A DNA stretch of 64,000 nucleotides from Meandrina meandrites (Eukaryota > Cnidaria > Anthozoa > Scleractinia > Meandrinidae), in NCBI GenBank assembly GCA_963693305.1, contig OY855904.1:10834996-10898995 (forward strand), in the 5' to 3' direction. The notes beneath the pieces were generated by a model, which saw only the letters and a list, made by a program, of their open reading frames with translations, ran no database searches and had not been told where the DNA came from. The translations under genes and the position numbers were made by a program. Position 1 is the first letter of the stretch. Every line of letters begins with the position of its first letter. Shown in pieces: positions 48,201 to 54,300 of the stretch.

Positions 48201-49146
48201 AAAACTCCACGAAAACATTTTCCAGTTCATCAGCTTCGACAGAGAAGTACTCCTTGATGACATAGAGACGGTGTCACTGGCTTTACTGATGTTCTTCAAC
48301 ACCTTAAAGTTACTGTATTTGTTTAGGTTCAACAGCCATGTCAAACATCTGTCCGACGTAATGAAGGCATCCACCATTGAGCTTTTAAACTGCTCGCTGG
48401 GATTTTTCGTGTTCGTGTTTGCTTTCAGTCATTTCGGATTTCTTCAGTTTGGAAGGGACTTGAAGGATTATTCTTCTCCTATAAACGCGCTCCAGTCTCT
48501 TCTCATTCAGGGAGTTGTAAGCGAAAGAGCTGAACATCTTCAGGACTGTCATGTCATCATTGGCCCACTGTTCTTCATCGTTTTCAACTTTTTTCTACAA
48601 GTGATATGGATAAACATTTTCATCGCCATTCTTATTTATGATTACCAAACCGCTAAACAATTCTCCAAAGCAAGATTTAGCCTAGGGCACTTCATGATTA
48701 GGAAGGTGAAGGAAATAATGAATTGTGTGGGAGACAAACCAGAGACGCCAAAGAAAGAGGGTAGCACTGGGAAGAAACGAGTGTCTTGGAAACTTGACAG
48801 CAACAAGAACAACAACAGCAACAGCAACAAAAAGAGAAAGGAAAGACCTGAAGAAAAGATGGCAGAAGTCAAGCCAGACCCAGTAAGCGAGTTGGACAGA
48901 CGATTGGCGCTACTAAATGGAGCTTTAAATGATATCTACGTTGACGAGTTCAGTGGCGATATCGACATGCTGAGCCTGTGGCCAGGTGCTCATGCGCGAG
49001 GAAGGAGGGTTGCCGAGAAAGCCGAGAAGGAGAGGGCTGGTACCCACTCGGTGGAAGAAAGCTCACGAGAAAGCAAGGATGGAGGTCGTGCTTCTTTTCC
49101 AGTGTCCCCTGGATTGAAATTAACAAGTGTCGAGAGAGGCCTATAG
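18431..49146 (+). CDS. Polycystin-1-like receptor A, 31 exons, 3602 aa
   Basis: Thirty-one GT-AG exons give 10,809 nt, continuous in frame from ATG 18431 to TAG 49146. Approximate residue order: signal peptide and stalk 1-80; LRR N-cap, two 24-residue LRRs and C-cap 80-219; fibrinogen-related domain 220-421; trefoil 422-469; WSC-like 470-559; FN3 and EGF modules 560-1501 (eight FN3, four EGF); REJ region 1502-1942; GAIN-like region 1943-2469; GPS with cleavage motif HL/T near 2486; TM1 2517-2538; PLAT about 2550-2672; then the polycystin multi-pass region to the C-terminus. In known family members the GPS self-cleaves and the membrane part pairs with a TRPP channel; PLAT binds lipid or partner proteins at the cytosolic face. 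The N-terminal fibrinogen-related and trefoil domains are unusual for vertebrate polycystin-1. Paralogous to gene B downstream. I saw no internal stop or frame break. Confidence 0.9.
19297..19368 (+). CDS. Gene A exon 2: LRR 1
   Basis: A 72-nt phase 2-2 exon encoding exactly one 24-residue leucine-rich repeat (ILRNNGIS, then FFKHLRVL). One-repeat-per-exon structure is typical of LRR genes. Confidence 0.85.
19675..19700. repeat. Short perfect palindrome
   Basis: GAGGGTAACAGT and its complement ACTGTTACCCTC are separated by GG, in intron 2 of gene A. Confidence 0.7.
20453..20524 (+). CDS. Gene A exon 3: LRR 2
   Basis: A second 72-nt phase 2-2 exon with the motif LRDNNIT and LFLGGLSRV. Same length and phase as exon 2. 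Confidence 0.85.
20685..21363 (+). mobile_element. 5'-truncated non-LTR retrotransposon (LINE) with (TTA)n tail
   Basis: An open frame from about 20690 to 21144 encodes the region downstream of a LINE reverse transcriptase: CIIWHESNKSLSDKLEKLQN, then LGLLTLYNRRR and ASDWNSLPTELRK. A 3'UTR and a TTA microsatellite tail at 21298-21363 follow. The catalytic RT and endonuclease parts are absent, as in typical 5'-truncated insertions. It lies in intron 3 of gene A, sense orientation. Confidence 0.8.
21756..21901 (+). CDS. Gene A exon 4: LRR C-cap
   Basis: LLDNNPLECDCSI is the classic LRRCT start, with further Cys in TCAHP and FQC. Phase 2 to phase 1, GTATGT donor. Confidence 0.85.
22398..23003 (+). 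CDS. Gene A exon 5: fibrinogen-related domain
   Basis: A 606-nt phase 1-1 exon holding a whole fibrinogen C-terminal-like domain. It shows NGGWLVFQQRINGSVNF, GFEFWLGND, the calcium-site motif DRDND, then GAWWYGSTC and a terminal VKIRMK. Such domains bind carbohydrates or acetylated ligands in lectin-like proteins. The stretch between GAWWY and VKIRM is shorter than in typical family members. Confidence 0.9.
23610..23753 (+). CDS. Gene A exon 6: trefoil (P-type) domain
   Basis: A 144-nt phase 1-1 exon. CNSSAVLSRVQCGWPGITKE, a Cys three residues on, then DCCYDN and KCF match the trefoil pattern (CGxxGIT, CCYD, CF). Confidence 0.85.
24130..24248. repeat. Small foldback repeat
   Basis: GAGAGAGTGTCTCATCACAT and TTTCCAAACACC on the left are complemented by GGTGTTGGAAATGTGATG and ACACTCTCTC on the right. 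It lies in intron 6 of gene A and encodes nothing. Confidence 0.65.
24320..24589 (+). CDS. Gene A exon 7: WSC-like domain
   Basis: A 270-nt phase 1-1 exon. Cysteine spacing and the ending (GCLGGRGGQN followed by DVYRF) resemble WSC domains, which also occur in vertebrate polycystin-1. N-glycosylation sequons (NGS, NLS, NVT) are present. Confidence 0.7.
24769..24888. repeat. (ATTC)n microsatellite
   Basis: About 30 tetranucleotide units in intron 7 of gene A, 30 nt before the polypyrimidine acceptor of exon 8. Confidence 0.95.
24920..25207 (+). CDS. Gene A exon 8: FN3 domain 1
   Basis: A 288-nt phase 1-1 exon. VRVDWNPVSELFILGYKVLV and the NTSYVIKVFPVH strand fit a fibronectin type III fold. 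It is the most divergent of the FN3 set. Confidence 0.8.
25595..25714 (+). CDS. Gene A exon 9: EGF domain 1
   Basis: A 120-nt phase 1-1 exon with six Cys (NPCRSTPCLNNGTC, FCDCPEKFVGDFC). It ends in FVSG, shared with the other EGF exons. Confidence 0.9.
25801..26097 (+). CDS. Gene A exon 10: FN3 domain 2
   Basis: A 297-nt phase 1-1 exon. APTAPPGQVSA, LFVTWGSVPEQYRHG and YVIRVSAVNNVGEGPKS are FN3 signatures. Very similar to exons 14 and 17. Confidence 0.9.
26160..26345 (-). mobile_element. tRNA-derived SINE, minus strand
   Basis: On the minus strand, GAGCAGTGGCGAGAGCACTC (A-box-like) and GGTTCGATTCCCGGA (a good RNA polymerase III B-box) are followed by a body ending in GGTTTTCCTCCCTCC. It lies in intron 10 of gene A. 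Confidence 0.65.
26425..26721 (+). CDS. Gene A exon 11: FN3 domain 3
   Basis: A 297-nt phase 1-1 exon. APSRAPDLVIAYNSSSTSLV, GYKIIYHPV and YVINISAVSSGGVGP place it in the second FN3 subfamily, together with exons 12 and 15. Confidence 0.9.
26917..26998. repeat. (TTTA)n microsatellite
   Basis: Tetranucleotide run in intron 11 of gene A, with a few TTAC variants toward the 3' side. Confidence 0.9.
27199..27245. repeat. (ATC)n microsatellite
   Basis: About 15 ATC triplets in intron 11 of gene A. An open frame across it encodes a spurious serine run. Confidence 0.95.
27300..27560 (-). mobile_element. Decayed LINE C-terminus, minus strand
   Basis: Minus-strand translation near 27400-27530 gives DRRKWIIQR, stops, then RKAAQGRSNWRNLVKAW. 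It resembles the short Arg/Trp-rich tail that ends several non-LTR retrotransposon ORF2 proteins. Stop codons and absence of the RT core show that it is a relic. Confidence 0.4.
27788..28075 (+). CDS. Gene A exon 12: FN3 domain 4
   Basis: A 288-nt phase 1-1 exon. APSRAPYLLTAYNVSSTSLV, GYKIVYHPVDLES and YAINVSAVSSGGVGP are close to exons 11 and 15. Confidence 0.9.
28635..28760 (+). CDS. Gene A exon 13: EGF domain 2
   Basis: A 126-nt phase 1-1 exon. Six Cys (NPCRSGPPCLNNGTC, FCVCPENFVGGYC). Six nucleotides longer than the EGF exons at 25595 and 31191. Confidence 0.9.
28869..29058. repeat. 190-bp foldback element
   Basis: The left arm ATAAACAATAGTCTCCATTT and GGCGCGAAAATATGCACGGA are mirrored by the right arm ending in GGAGACTATTGTGTTTAT. 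The centre contains a second hairpin (CGAAGCTCGAGG / GAGCTTCGAGG). It lies in intron 13 of gene A and encodes nothing. Confidence 0.75.
29243..29292. repeat. 17-bp-arm hairpin
   Basis: AAAACTGGGGAATATCA and TGATATTCCCCAGTTTT form perfect arms around a 16-nt loop, in intron 13 of gene A. Confidence 0.75.
29983..30279 (+). CDS. Gene A exon 14: FN3 domain 5
   Basis: A 297-nt phase 1-1 exon. APTAPPGKVFA, LFVTWGSVPEQYRHG and YVIRVSAVNNIGEGPKS. Nearly a copy of exon 10, including the ATGGCAAGCG end. Confidence 0.9.
30350..30637 (+). CDS. Gene A exon 15: FN3 domain 6
   Basis: A 288-nt phase 1-1 exon. VPSRAPDLVTAYNSSSTSLV and GYKIVYYPVDMKS. The intron between exons 14 and 15 is only 70 nt. Confidence 0.9.
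31191..31310 (+). CDS. Gene A exon 16: EGF domain 3
   Basis: A 120-nt phase 1-1 exon. NPCRSLHCLNNGTC and FCDCPKKFVGDLC; ends FVSG before GTGAGT. Confidence 0.9.
31560..31790 (+). mobile_element. Possible divergent SINE copy
   Basis: TTCTTGGCAAATTACTTCAC, CCGGTGAACTGCTACG and CATCCTTGAGGGGAGTAGG echo the body of the SINEs at 3570 and 4145. Degenerate and without a clear A-box. Confidence 0.3.
32002..32298 (+). CDS. Gene A exon 17: FN3 domain 7
   Basis: A 297-nt phase 1-1 exon. VPTAPPGQVSAKATSPASLF and YFIRVSARNSIGEGPKS. Same subfamily as exons 10 and 14. Confidence 0.9.
32853..34165. mobile_element. 1.3-kb TIR DNA transposon remnant with target duplication
   Basis: Left end CAGAAGTCCATAACTAGAAG and right end CTTCTAGTTATGGACTTCTG are inverted repeats. 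The arms continue with shared ATGTCTTTCGCGTGTA and GGCTATTTTTAGAA phrases. ATATCACC occurs immediately outside each end (offset by one base), fitting a 7-8 bp target duplication as in hAT or P types. The interior holds a 53-bp palindrome (33248-33300) and a 66-codon open frame but no recognisable transposase. It lies in intron 17 of gene A. Confidence 0.75.
33248..33300. repeat. 53-bp perfect palindrome
   Basis: Two 26-nt arms, starting AATTAGTCTATCTTGCCCGC, are exactly complementary around a single central T at 33274. It sits inside the TIR element. Confidence 0.95.
34290..34572. mobile_element. MITE related to the 1.3-kb TIR element
   Basis: Shares with the element at 32853 the terminal blocks GGTAAT...GAGATATGTCTT and GGCTATTTTTAGAAC on the left, and AAAAATAGCCTACTCGCG with AAAGACATAGC on the right. 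At only about 280 nt it looks like an internally deleted family member inserted 0.13 kb away. Confidence 0.65.
34772..35062 (+). CDS. Gene A exon 18: FN3 domain 8
   Basis: A 291-nt phase 1-1 exon. VPSAAPTNLRLVHRDSRSIL, GYKVEYLSED and YTIRVAAFTSMGSG. Its length and ending (VRTNK) match the only FN3 exon of gene B (52237) rather than the other gene A FN3 exons. Confidence 0.9.
35645..35761 (+). CDS. Gene A exon 19: EGF domain 4
   Basis: A 117-nt phase 1-1 exon. NPCEDYPCLNGGIC and YCKCQDGFIGMHC. Follows FN3 domain 8 as the EGF of gene B follows its FN3. Confidence 0.9.
36065..36496 (+). CDS. Gene A exon 20: REJ region part 1
   Basis: A 432-nt phase 1-1 exon. VSLPSLSPNVTSAVRVRRAN, GVGEGYIRI and TLVFNASLSRDPD match the PKD/REJ (receptor for egg jelly) module. 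The gene B exon at 53440 is its paralog. Confidence 0.85.
36837..37216. mobile_element. 380-bp foldback element flanked by TTAA
   Basis: About 170-nt inverted arms start AGGGAACCTCCACTCTTGCG and end GGAGGTTCCCT, each flanked by TTAA (36833-36836 and 37217-37220). TTAA duplication is the hallmark of piggyBac-type insertion, but the terminal bases differ from canonical piggyBac ends. It lies in intron 20 of gene A. Confidence 0.75.
37243..37540 (+). CDS. Gene A exon 21: REJ region part 2
   Basis: A 298-nt exon, phase 1 to 2. LTFTWICRD, then GYMVENSSYLITVIVEK and VIVPGDPPEV, typical of REJ modules. Paralog at 54338. Confidence 0.85.
37821..38412 (+). CDS. Gene A exon 22: REJ region part 3
   Basis: A 592-nt exon, phase 2 to 0. 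CKENCDTKLNPSRRVALEKL, RWSLFKP, VLEPNVRYKFVLTAKRRGG and FRVRVADMFGAFIEVKTPVQ. The 3' end is followed by two further decayed copies of itself, each with a splice donor. The first donor at 38413 is the one that keeps the frame. Confidence 0.85.
38413..38580 (+). repeat. Two extra copies of the exon 22 end plus donor
   Basis: GAGTGCGTGT, GCTAACATG/GCTGACATG, GTTTGAGG/GTTTGGGG and ACTCCTGTCCAGGTA recur with an 82-83 nt period after the exon 22 donor, with donors at 38495 and 38578. Reading from exon 22 into copy 2 meets an in-frame TAG at 38450. Confidence 0.9.
39078..39284 (+). CDS. Gene A exon 23: GAIN-like helical region
   Basis: A 207-nt phase 0-0 exon. KAGKLVGRAVELTTGNESQL and VSRAVQLVKAVIVAVDGD suggest amphipathic helices of the GAIN A subdomain. 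No counterpart is visible in gene B. Confidence 0.75.
39776..39901 (+). CDS. Gene A exon 24: GAIN-like helix
   Basis: A 126-nt phase 0-0 exon. MKSSIVKQLSAIKVETVERL through VTVEAQ, likely helical. Near-identical layout in gene B at 58629. Confidence 0.8.
40619..40924 (+). CDS. Gene A exon 25: GAIN region with basic cleavage-like sites
   Basis: A 306-nt phase 0-0 exon. KAATDALQSMTEVLKKES, then SLATGLGSILRVSS, followed by basic clusters RRRKRS and RSKRG that resemble furin sites. Gene B has similar clusters in the same exon. Confidence 0.8.
41080..41475. repeat. Dispersed GGCCGCTTAATAGGGG repeat, copy 1
   Basis: TGGCCGCTTAATAGAGG-like units occur at both sides, with a middle segment (TGTGTTTGAATAATTTTATC, GTCCGAGCTTGTTG). 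The block ends in several GGCCGCTTAATAGGGG-type units and GGTTCGACTGTA. The same order recurs at 51700-51965. Confidence 0.7.
41627..41866 (+). CDS. Gene A exon 26: GAIN region
   Basis: A 240-nt phase 0-0 exon. LLNSLEEVGSTILSRTLVGE, PDLLAGSLLSNKGGSF and GNGTQFVDSQ. Same length as its gene B paralog at 60373. Confidence 0.85.
41889..41926. repeat. 38-bp near-perfect palindrome
   Basis: CAGAAGTTCATCACCTAG faces CTAGGTGATGAGCTTCTG across a single A, 22 nt downstream of the exon 26 donor. Confidence 0.75.
42212..42913 (+). CDS. Gene A exon 27: GAIN domain and first half of GPS
   Basis: A 702-nt phase 0-0 exon. FVPFTWDPSGARV, many Asn sequons, a basic cluster GRSKRSC, and the upstream GPS motif CLYWSTAFSNWTTEGC. 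The GPS is split from its second half by the next intron. Confidence 0.9.
43494..43730 (+). CDS. Gene A exon 28: GPS cleavage motif and TM1
   Basis: A 237-nt phase 0-0 exon. HCLCNHLTAFGG contains the GPS autoproteolysis triplet HL/T. NVAVIIAVSCVFGLYLLLLL is the first membrane span. Nucleotide-level near identity to the gene B exon at 62361. Confidence 0.95.
43755..43940. repeat. Dispersed repeat, GGGCTCCCACGCGAAA family, copy 2
   Basis: A 20-base G run (43762-43781), then GCTCCCACGCGAAAGG, GATGTTCGTCGTCTCG and GGGGCGTAAATTGTGG match the copy near 17290. Confidence 0.45.
44255..45622 (+). CDS. Gene A exon 29: PLAT domain and TM segments
   Basis: A 1368-nt phase 0-0 exon. Begins with PLAT (YELQLSTGIWYNAGTSAKVF, GSVTSFILSL, VRVWHDNSGKSPSWFLNTVK, MWLAVEKGDG). 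Hydrophobic spans follow (CLSLLLTTMLASAMFY, LIIAVESLLVVIPVNLLIVG, FLYLAWLLCFISSVVSATFI, a Met-Ile-rich span and YFVYLWILMIICY). These are the first multi-pass segments of the polycystin-1 membrane region. Confidence 0.92.
46316..46481 (+). CDS. Gene A exon 30: start of extracellular polycystin domain
   Basis: A 166-nt exon, phase 0 to 1. WIRDVLIPGIYED and VGMPRLRQLRVRK are hallmarks of the polycystin (TOP-like) domain between the second and third channel-region spans. Confidence 0.85.
47516..49146 (+). CDS. Gene A exon 31: channel-like region and C-terminus
   Basis: A 1631-nt terminal exon starting in phase 1. Contains the rest of the extracellular polycystin domain (PLWGRISTMYSKGGYLAELG), several spans (LLICQIMLVLFIIYFVF, LAQILMAIAFIVIH, LGFFVFVFAFSHFGFLQFG, FFIVFNFFLQVIWINIFIAI) and a basic, Asn/Lys-rich cytosolic tail. 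A short acidic segment (DIYVDEFSGDIDM) and TAG at 49144-49146 end it. Confidence 0.92.
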
Positions 49147-49220
49147 CTTCATAGACTTTGTGTACCTCAAATGGGCTTGGATTTATTTTTCTTTACAGTA
49201 AACCGATGGTGTGGAGCAGA

Positions 49221-49226
49221 AATAAA
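49221..49226 (+). promoter_or_regulatory. Candidate polyadenylation signal of gene A
   Basis: AATAAA, 75 nt after the gene A stop codon and in the right orientation. Confidence 0.6.
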
Positions 49227-49474
49227 AAAGAGGAATCCATGTTAAAAACTAAGTTTGTATTCAATCGCAGAAACAAGTGCAAAGAAGGCACAAGATAAAA
49301 TATAAAGACAAGCATTTAAACCAGTTCAACCGAATTTCAAACCAGGCGCAACAACTTTGCCCACATGCACGTTCCAGATGCTTTCTGGTAGGAAAAAGTT
49401 ACGCTTAGGTTTGTGATCACGTCACGAGCGTGGGACAAAGAAAAACTGTGTGTCCCTGACATGAATCGTACCCT

Positions 49475-50407
49475 GGCGTGCGTTTCTCAAAAGCCCCGAA
49501 AAGCTCGAGCTCCCGAAAACCTTTCTCGGGACTGATTTTATCGCCATAAAATTACATCCCCTAAGTACCTTTTTTGCAAATAAAGACAGCGAAGGCCTTA
49601 GTTGAAAAGGACGAAAGTAGAAGATATGGGAGAGAATGACAAAATTCAATGACAAATTTCAAAACAAACTTGGGCGCGCCAAGAACAACTCTCACTTCGC
49701 GAAAAGAACGCAGCGCGATTTACAAAGGTACTTGATGGTCGACTTTCCCGCCTGAAATTGTTTACAGAAACTTCCAAAATTCATTCAGCATGTGTACAGC
49801 AAGTTCGCCGTTGTACTGAACGACAATGATAGCGAAGAATTCAACCAAAGTTAACTTTACTTGACCAAATTTCAAAGCTCACAAACAAGATTAAAAAAGT
49901 TCATTAGCTCGTGCTTCGTAAATTATAAGCCGGGAATGAACAAAGTTAAACACAAAATGACGCTTTAAGCACTTACATCAGGCTGCCTTTACGTTCAGTA
50001 GCCCATAGAGATGAATCAGTGTTAAAAACTTAACGTTGCTGGAACTGTACAAATTGCTAAAGATAAAACTTTGCGGGCGATTCATCGAAAAAGTCTTGAA
50101 TTTGATGCGTACGTGACGAACCCAACTCAGTGCAAAGGTGTCAATTGCAATTTTTGAACCAATCACAGGCTGGAAAATTGAAGCTCGCGCTATTCCTTGC
50201 GTTACATTTCCCGAAAACATCCCCGAAAATCTCGGGGGGAAATCGGGCGCTTTGAGAAACGCTTTCCGGAACCCGAGAAACGCGCCCGAAAACAGCCCCG
50301 AAAAGTTTTCGGGTACGAGAAGTTTTCGGGTCTTTTGAGAAACGCACGCCACACCCGAAAAGTTTTCGGGTACGAGAAGTTTTCGGGACTTTTGAGAAAC
50401 GCACGCC
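49475..50407. mobile_element. 0.93-kb element with GGCGTGCGTTTCTC inverted ends
   Basis: Left end GGCGTGCGTTTCTCAAAAG, right end CTTTTGAGAAACGCACGCC. An internal copy of the right end at about 50330-50350 and repeated CCCGAAAAGTTTTCGGG palindromic phrases lie on the right. No transposase is encoded and no clear target duplication is seen. It occupies most of the gene A to gene B intergenic space. Confidence 0.65.
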
Positions 50408-50419
50408 TGACCTCCAAAA

Positions 50420-51260
50420 CACCGTAATAGTTTATCAGTTTCATAATAAAGCTTAGGCTTGTCGAGAGCCCAAAAAATACCCTTTTCTTCCTAGCAGGTA
50501 CATACGACAGGGTTATCCGATTCTTTCAACATAAGTATCAAAGGGAATCGAAAGGATCTGGGTACGAGATGAAATTTTCCCGCCATGCATTTTCTCGCGG
50601 CCCGCGCGCACTTAACTTACACAAACTCGAGAGAGGCGAAAACCAGCAAATTAAGATGTTTTTGCAAGAATAGGGATGCAAGACTTTATACTTTTTCGAC
50701 GGTTCAATCGCTTCACAGGTAAGGAGAATGCTTGCTACTTGATTTACCAGGTATCTTTTACGGCAAATGAAGCTCTGAGTTCGACTGACTGGCCCCTGAA
50801 CGTTTTCGTAGCCTGAAAGTTAAAGAGGTTTTTACAGTGGCCTTATAATAACTCGCCAAGAGGTTTGAACATTTTAGAAACACTGACTTCTGGACAATTC
50901 ACTACAGTTTTACCTTAGCTAAGATAGCTTACATTTGTAAATCCCCAAAGCTTCAATAGGCAGACGAGAACATGAGTGAGACAGATAAATGAAAATACCT
51001 TGTAGTAACTCCGAGACAAAGGCTAAAGTTGAAATAATGCAATTCAGAAATTGTAAGTTACATGGTAGAAATTACTGACAGACATAAGCTTAAATTTAAA
51101 CTCTAAGCATTATGCCTGACCTTACAAAAATAAATTTGGCTTTGAACTTTTTGAACTCCAGCTTGTAGAGAACAAGACAGGTTGTACCAGGAAGTCCCTA
51201 GTTTGGATTTTAACACTCATTAAAACTGTGTTGCTTGGAGTGCTAACTACACAATCAAAC
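50420..51260. other. Putative 5' flank of gene B
   Basis: AT-rich sequence without a gene. The gene B promoter should lie here; I see no element firm enough to call. Confidence 0.3.
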
Positions 51261-51321
51261 ATGAAGTTCAGTTGCACTGTCATCTTAATTATGTGCATGA
51301 CTATGGAAGTCACGAAAGGAG
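51261..51321 (+). CDS. Gene B exon 1: signal peptide
   Basis: A 61-nt coding part ending in phase 1 at GTAGGA. MKFSCTVILIMCMTMEVTKG is a plausible short signal peptide. Confidence 0.75.
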
Positions 51322-54300
51322 GTAGGAATGATATTTATGATTACTGTTTACCTAACTATGGACCCATGGGGGATTTGACAGCAATAATTATTATTTTCCT
51401 GTAAATGACAATGTTTGACCATTTTAGTGGACTTTGTATAAAGCTTTGATTGATGTTTATAGTAAACCTTGTGTCAATCCACAAATAGCCTGAAGTGGGG
51501 CATTTGTATATGTAATAGGTCTATAGCGGTGAATCCAGAAAAAGCAGAAAGACGGGGCCGAAAAATTTTTGGCGACCTTGCAACCTTGCCCCATACCTAC
51601 AACACAACCCTAATGGCACATTACCGCTCAAAAGGTGGTTGATTACAATGGTTTTAAGAATAAATCCGAGGCAAAAAATTGGTAGGGGGGCAACAATAAA
51701 CCTGTGTTTGAATGATTTTATCAGCCTTCACTGTCCGAGCTTGTTGAAAATAAATCCAAATGTCATATATAACATTCTTACCGGCTGCTAAATAGGGGTA
51801 AAAACAATAGAAGAACTCTCATTGGGACAGCTTAAAAGAGGTTTTATTTACAGTATTATACTGACAATAGTTTCAGGAATTAAGTAACTGGCCACTTAAT
51901 AGAGGTGGCCGCTTAATAGGGGGTGGCCGCTTAATGGGTGGCCACTTATTAAGGGTTCGACTGTATTTTAAATTTGGACAGTTGGAAAAAATTAAGAAAA
52001 AAATATATCTATTGACAGTATATGTATTAGATCAACAGAGTTATATATAATTAGAACAAAAAAAGAAGCAAATAAGCAGTATCCTCAAAGGAAAAAAGTA
52101 GAAAAAAAGTAGAAAGTTTTGATCAGACCACCCTAGTGATAATTTTGGAAAAACAATTTACTCTCATGATAGTCACTGTGGTTATTAACTAGCTGTATGA
52201 GAGATACAGATTTTTAACACTTTTGTCATGACCTAGGAACCAGTGCTCCTCCAGCTAATGTGCATGTGATTTATGTGGGACCATCAACAATCATTGTGAA
52301 GTGGTGGCGAATTCAAAGCAGAGAGATAAGAGGATACAACGTGAAATATAGACCAATACTCAGTGATGGATCATACAGTGAAGTTAAAAACAAGACAGTG
52401 GATTCTCGCTGGGAGACTGAGGCCATTTTAGCTGACCTTGAAAGAAACACTGAATACAGGATTGAGGTAGCTGGAGTAAATGAAATGGGCGAAGGAGTTT
52501 ATTCAGAGCCAGTAAGAGCTCAGACATGTAAGTTTAAAAGTAATAAATTTATAAAAGTTTGTTTTATATATACATCTAGCTCTTACATGTGAAAAGCACA
52601 ATATGCTTATTTTGCAGATGATCCTTGTGATTCTGGTCCATGCCACAATGGAGGCACATGTACTATTCATAGCCGAAGTGACCGCGAAAGCTCCAAAAGT
52701 AATTTGTTTCACTGTGTATGTGCTGTAAATTTCACTGGTGTATTTTGTAGAAGCTTCATAAGTGGTAAGTGAAATTACTTAATGTATTTTCTTCTTGGAA
52801 AATCTTGTTGTTTAAAAGTGTTCAATTAAGATTACTTTTCAGTCAGATCAGATAAGCTACATTTACTTAACCAAGGTACATTTTCATCGCTAGGTCCATT
52901 CCTTCCTTCCCTTGCTTGCTCCGCTCCCTTGCTCCCTTGCTTGCTCCCTTGCTTGCTCCCTTGTGTGCTTGCTCCCAAACTTGCCCCTCTCCCTCCCTCC
53001 CTCCCTCCTTCCTTCCTTCCTTCCTTCCTTCCTTCCTTCCTTCCTTCCTTCCTTCCTTCCTTCCTTCCTTCCTTCCTTCCCTCCTTCCTTCCTTCCTTCC
53101 TTCCTTCCTTCCTTCCTTCCTTCCTTCCTTCCTTCCTTCCATCCTTCCTTCCTTCCTTCCATCCTTCCATCCTTCCTTCCATCCTTCCTTCCTACCTACC
53201 TACCTACCTACCTACCTACCTACCTACCTATACCTACCTCACCTTCCTTCCTTCAATCCTTCCTTTCACCTTTTCCTTCTTCCTTTCTCCTTTCTTATTA
53301 ACTTATATATTATTTTATGTCAAACTATTAGTCATATTTATTCATTTCTGATTATTATTTGTTGCAAGGTGCATGTACATGCCTAATCATTATCCAGATC
53401 TGATCCTGTGAGAATGTCACTTTTTTTTTTTCATTTTAGACCTTCCATGTTACAGTCCAAATGTGAGTCTGCCTAATTTATCACCAGATGTTTCTTCAGC
53501 CTTGGCCATTCGCCGTTCAAGCCAGTTTTTAATCCAGTCTGACGTCAGTCTGGATTGTGACTTGTCCCACAGAACCACATTCCTCTGGAGTGTCTTTCAA
53601 CTGAATATAGAAGAGATACCAGTACTTTCAAGAAACAGTTCCTCAGAGTTGCAAATCACCCCACGTTTGTTACCAATAGGTGTTTATTTAGTACGACTCA
53701 AGGTCATCATGCTGGGAACACCAGTGTTTGGGGTCAGTCAAGGTTACTTCAAGATAACTAGCAGTCCTTTAGTTGCATTTATTGCAGGAGGAAGCAAGGT
53801 GGTCAGAGGATTTAATAGAACTTTGGTTTTTAATGCTTCCATGTCATATGACCCTGATGATGAGAACCAACAGTTGTCAAGTAGGTAGTTTGTTAGATCA
53901 GTTTGTTATATTTTCTTATTTTGATCATTAACAATGAAGTGATAATTACAGTACAACTTTGAAGTACTGTAGACTACTTGTTGGTGATGAGTAAGACTAA
54001 CAGATCTAGATGGATAGACAGACCCACAAGTCGACTGCCTGAATAAATGACTGCAGAATAAGTGAACAAATGATCGAACAAACAAACAAACAAATAAATG
54101 GATGCATGTATGTATGGATGAATAAATGGGATTTAGCAAGTGAGTATAGTGAGCAAATTACTAATGTAGAAAAAATACAAGATAATAAATAAATTATTTG
54201 GTTAGAGCTAGCTAGTGAATTAATTAATGTTGAAGTTAATTAGTTGATTTATTTCTTTATTTAGCTATTTTTAAATTATATGATCACATAATCATCATTA

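Noticed and set aside
52832..53386. Overlapping Pro/Ser/Leu- and Lys/Glu/Gly-repeat open frames on both strands
   Set aside because: Products of the (CCTT)n tract in intron 3 of gene B; all frames are open because the repeat contains no stop.
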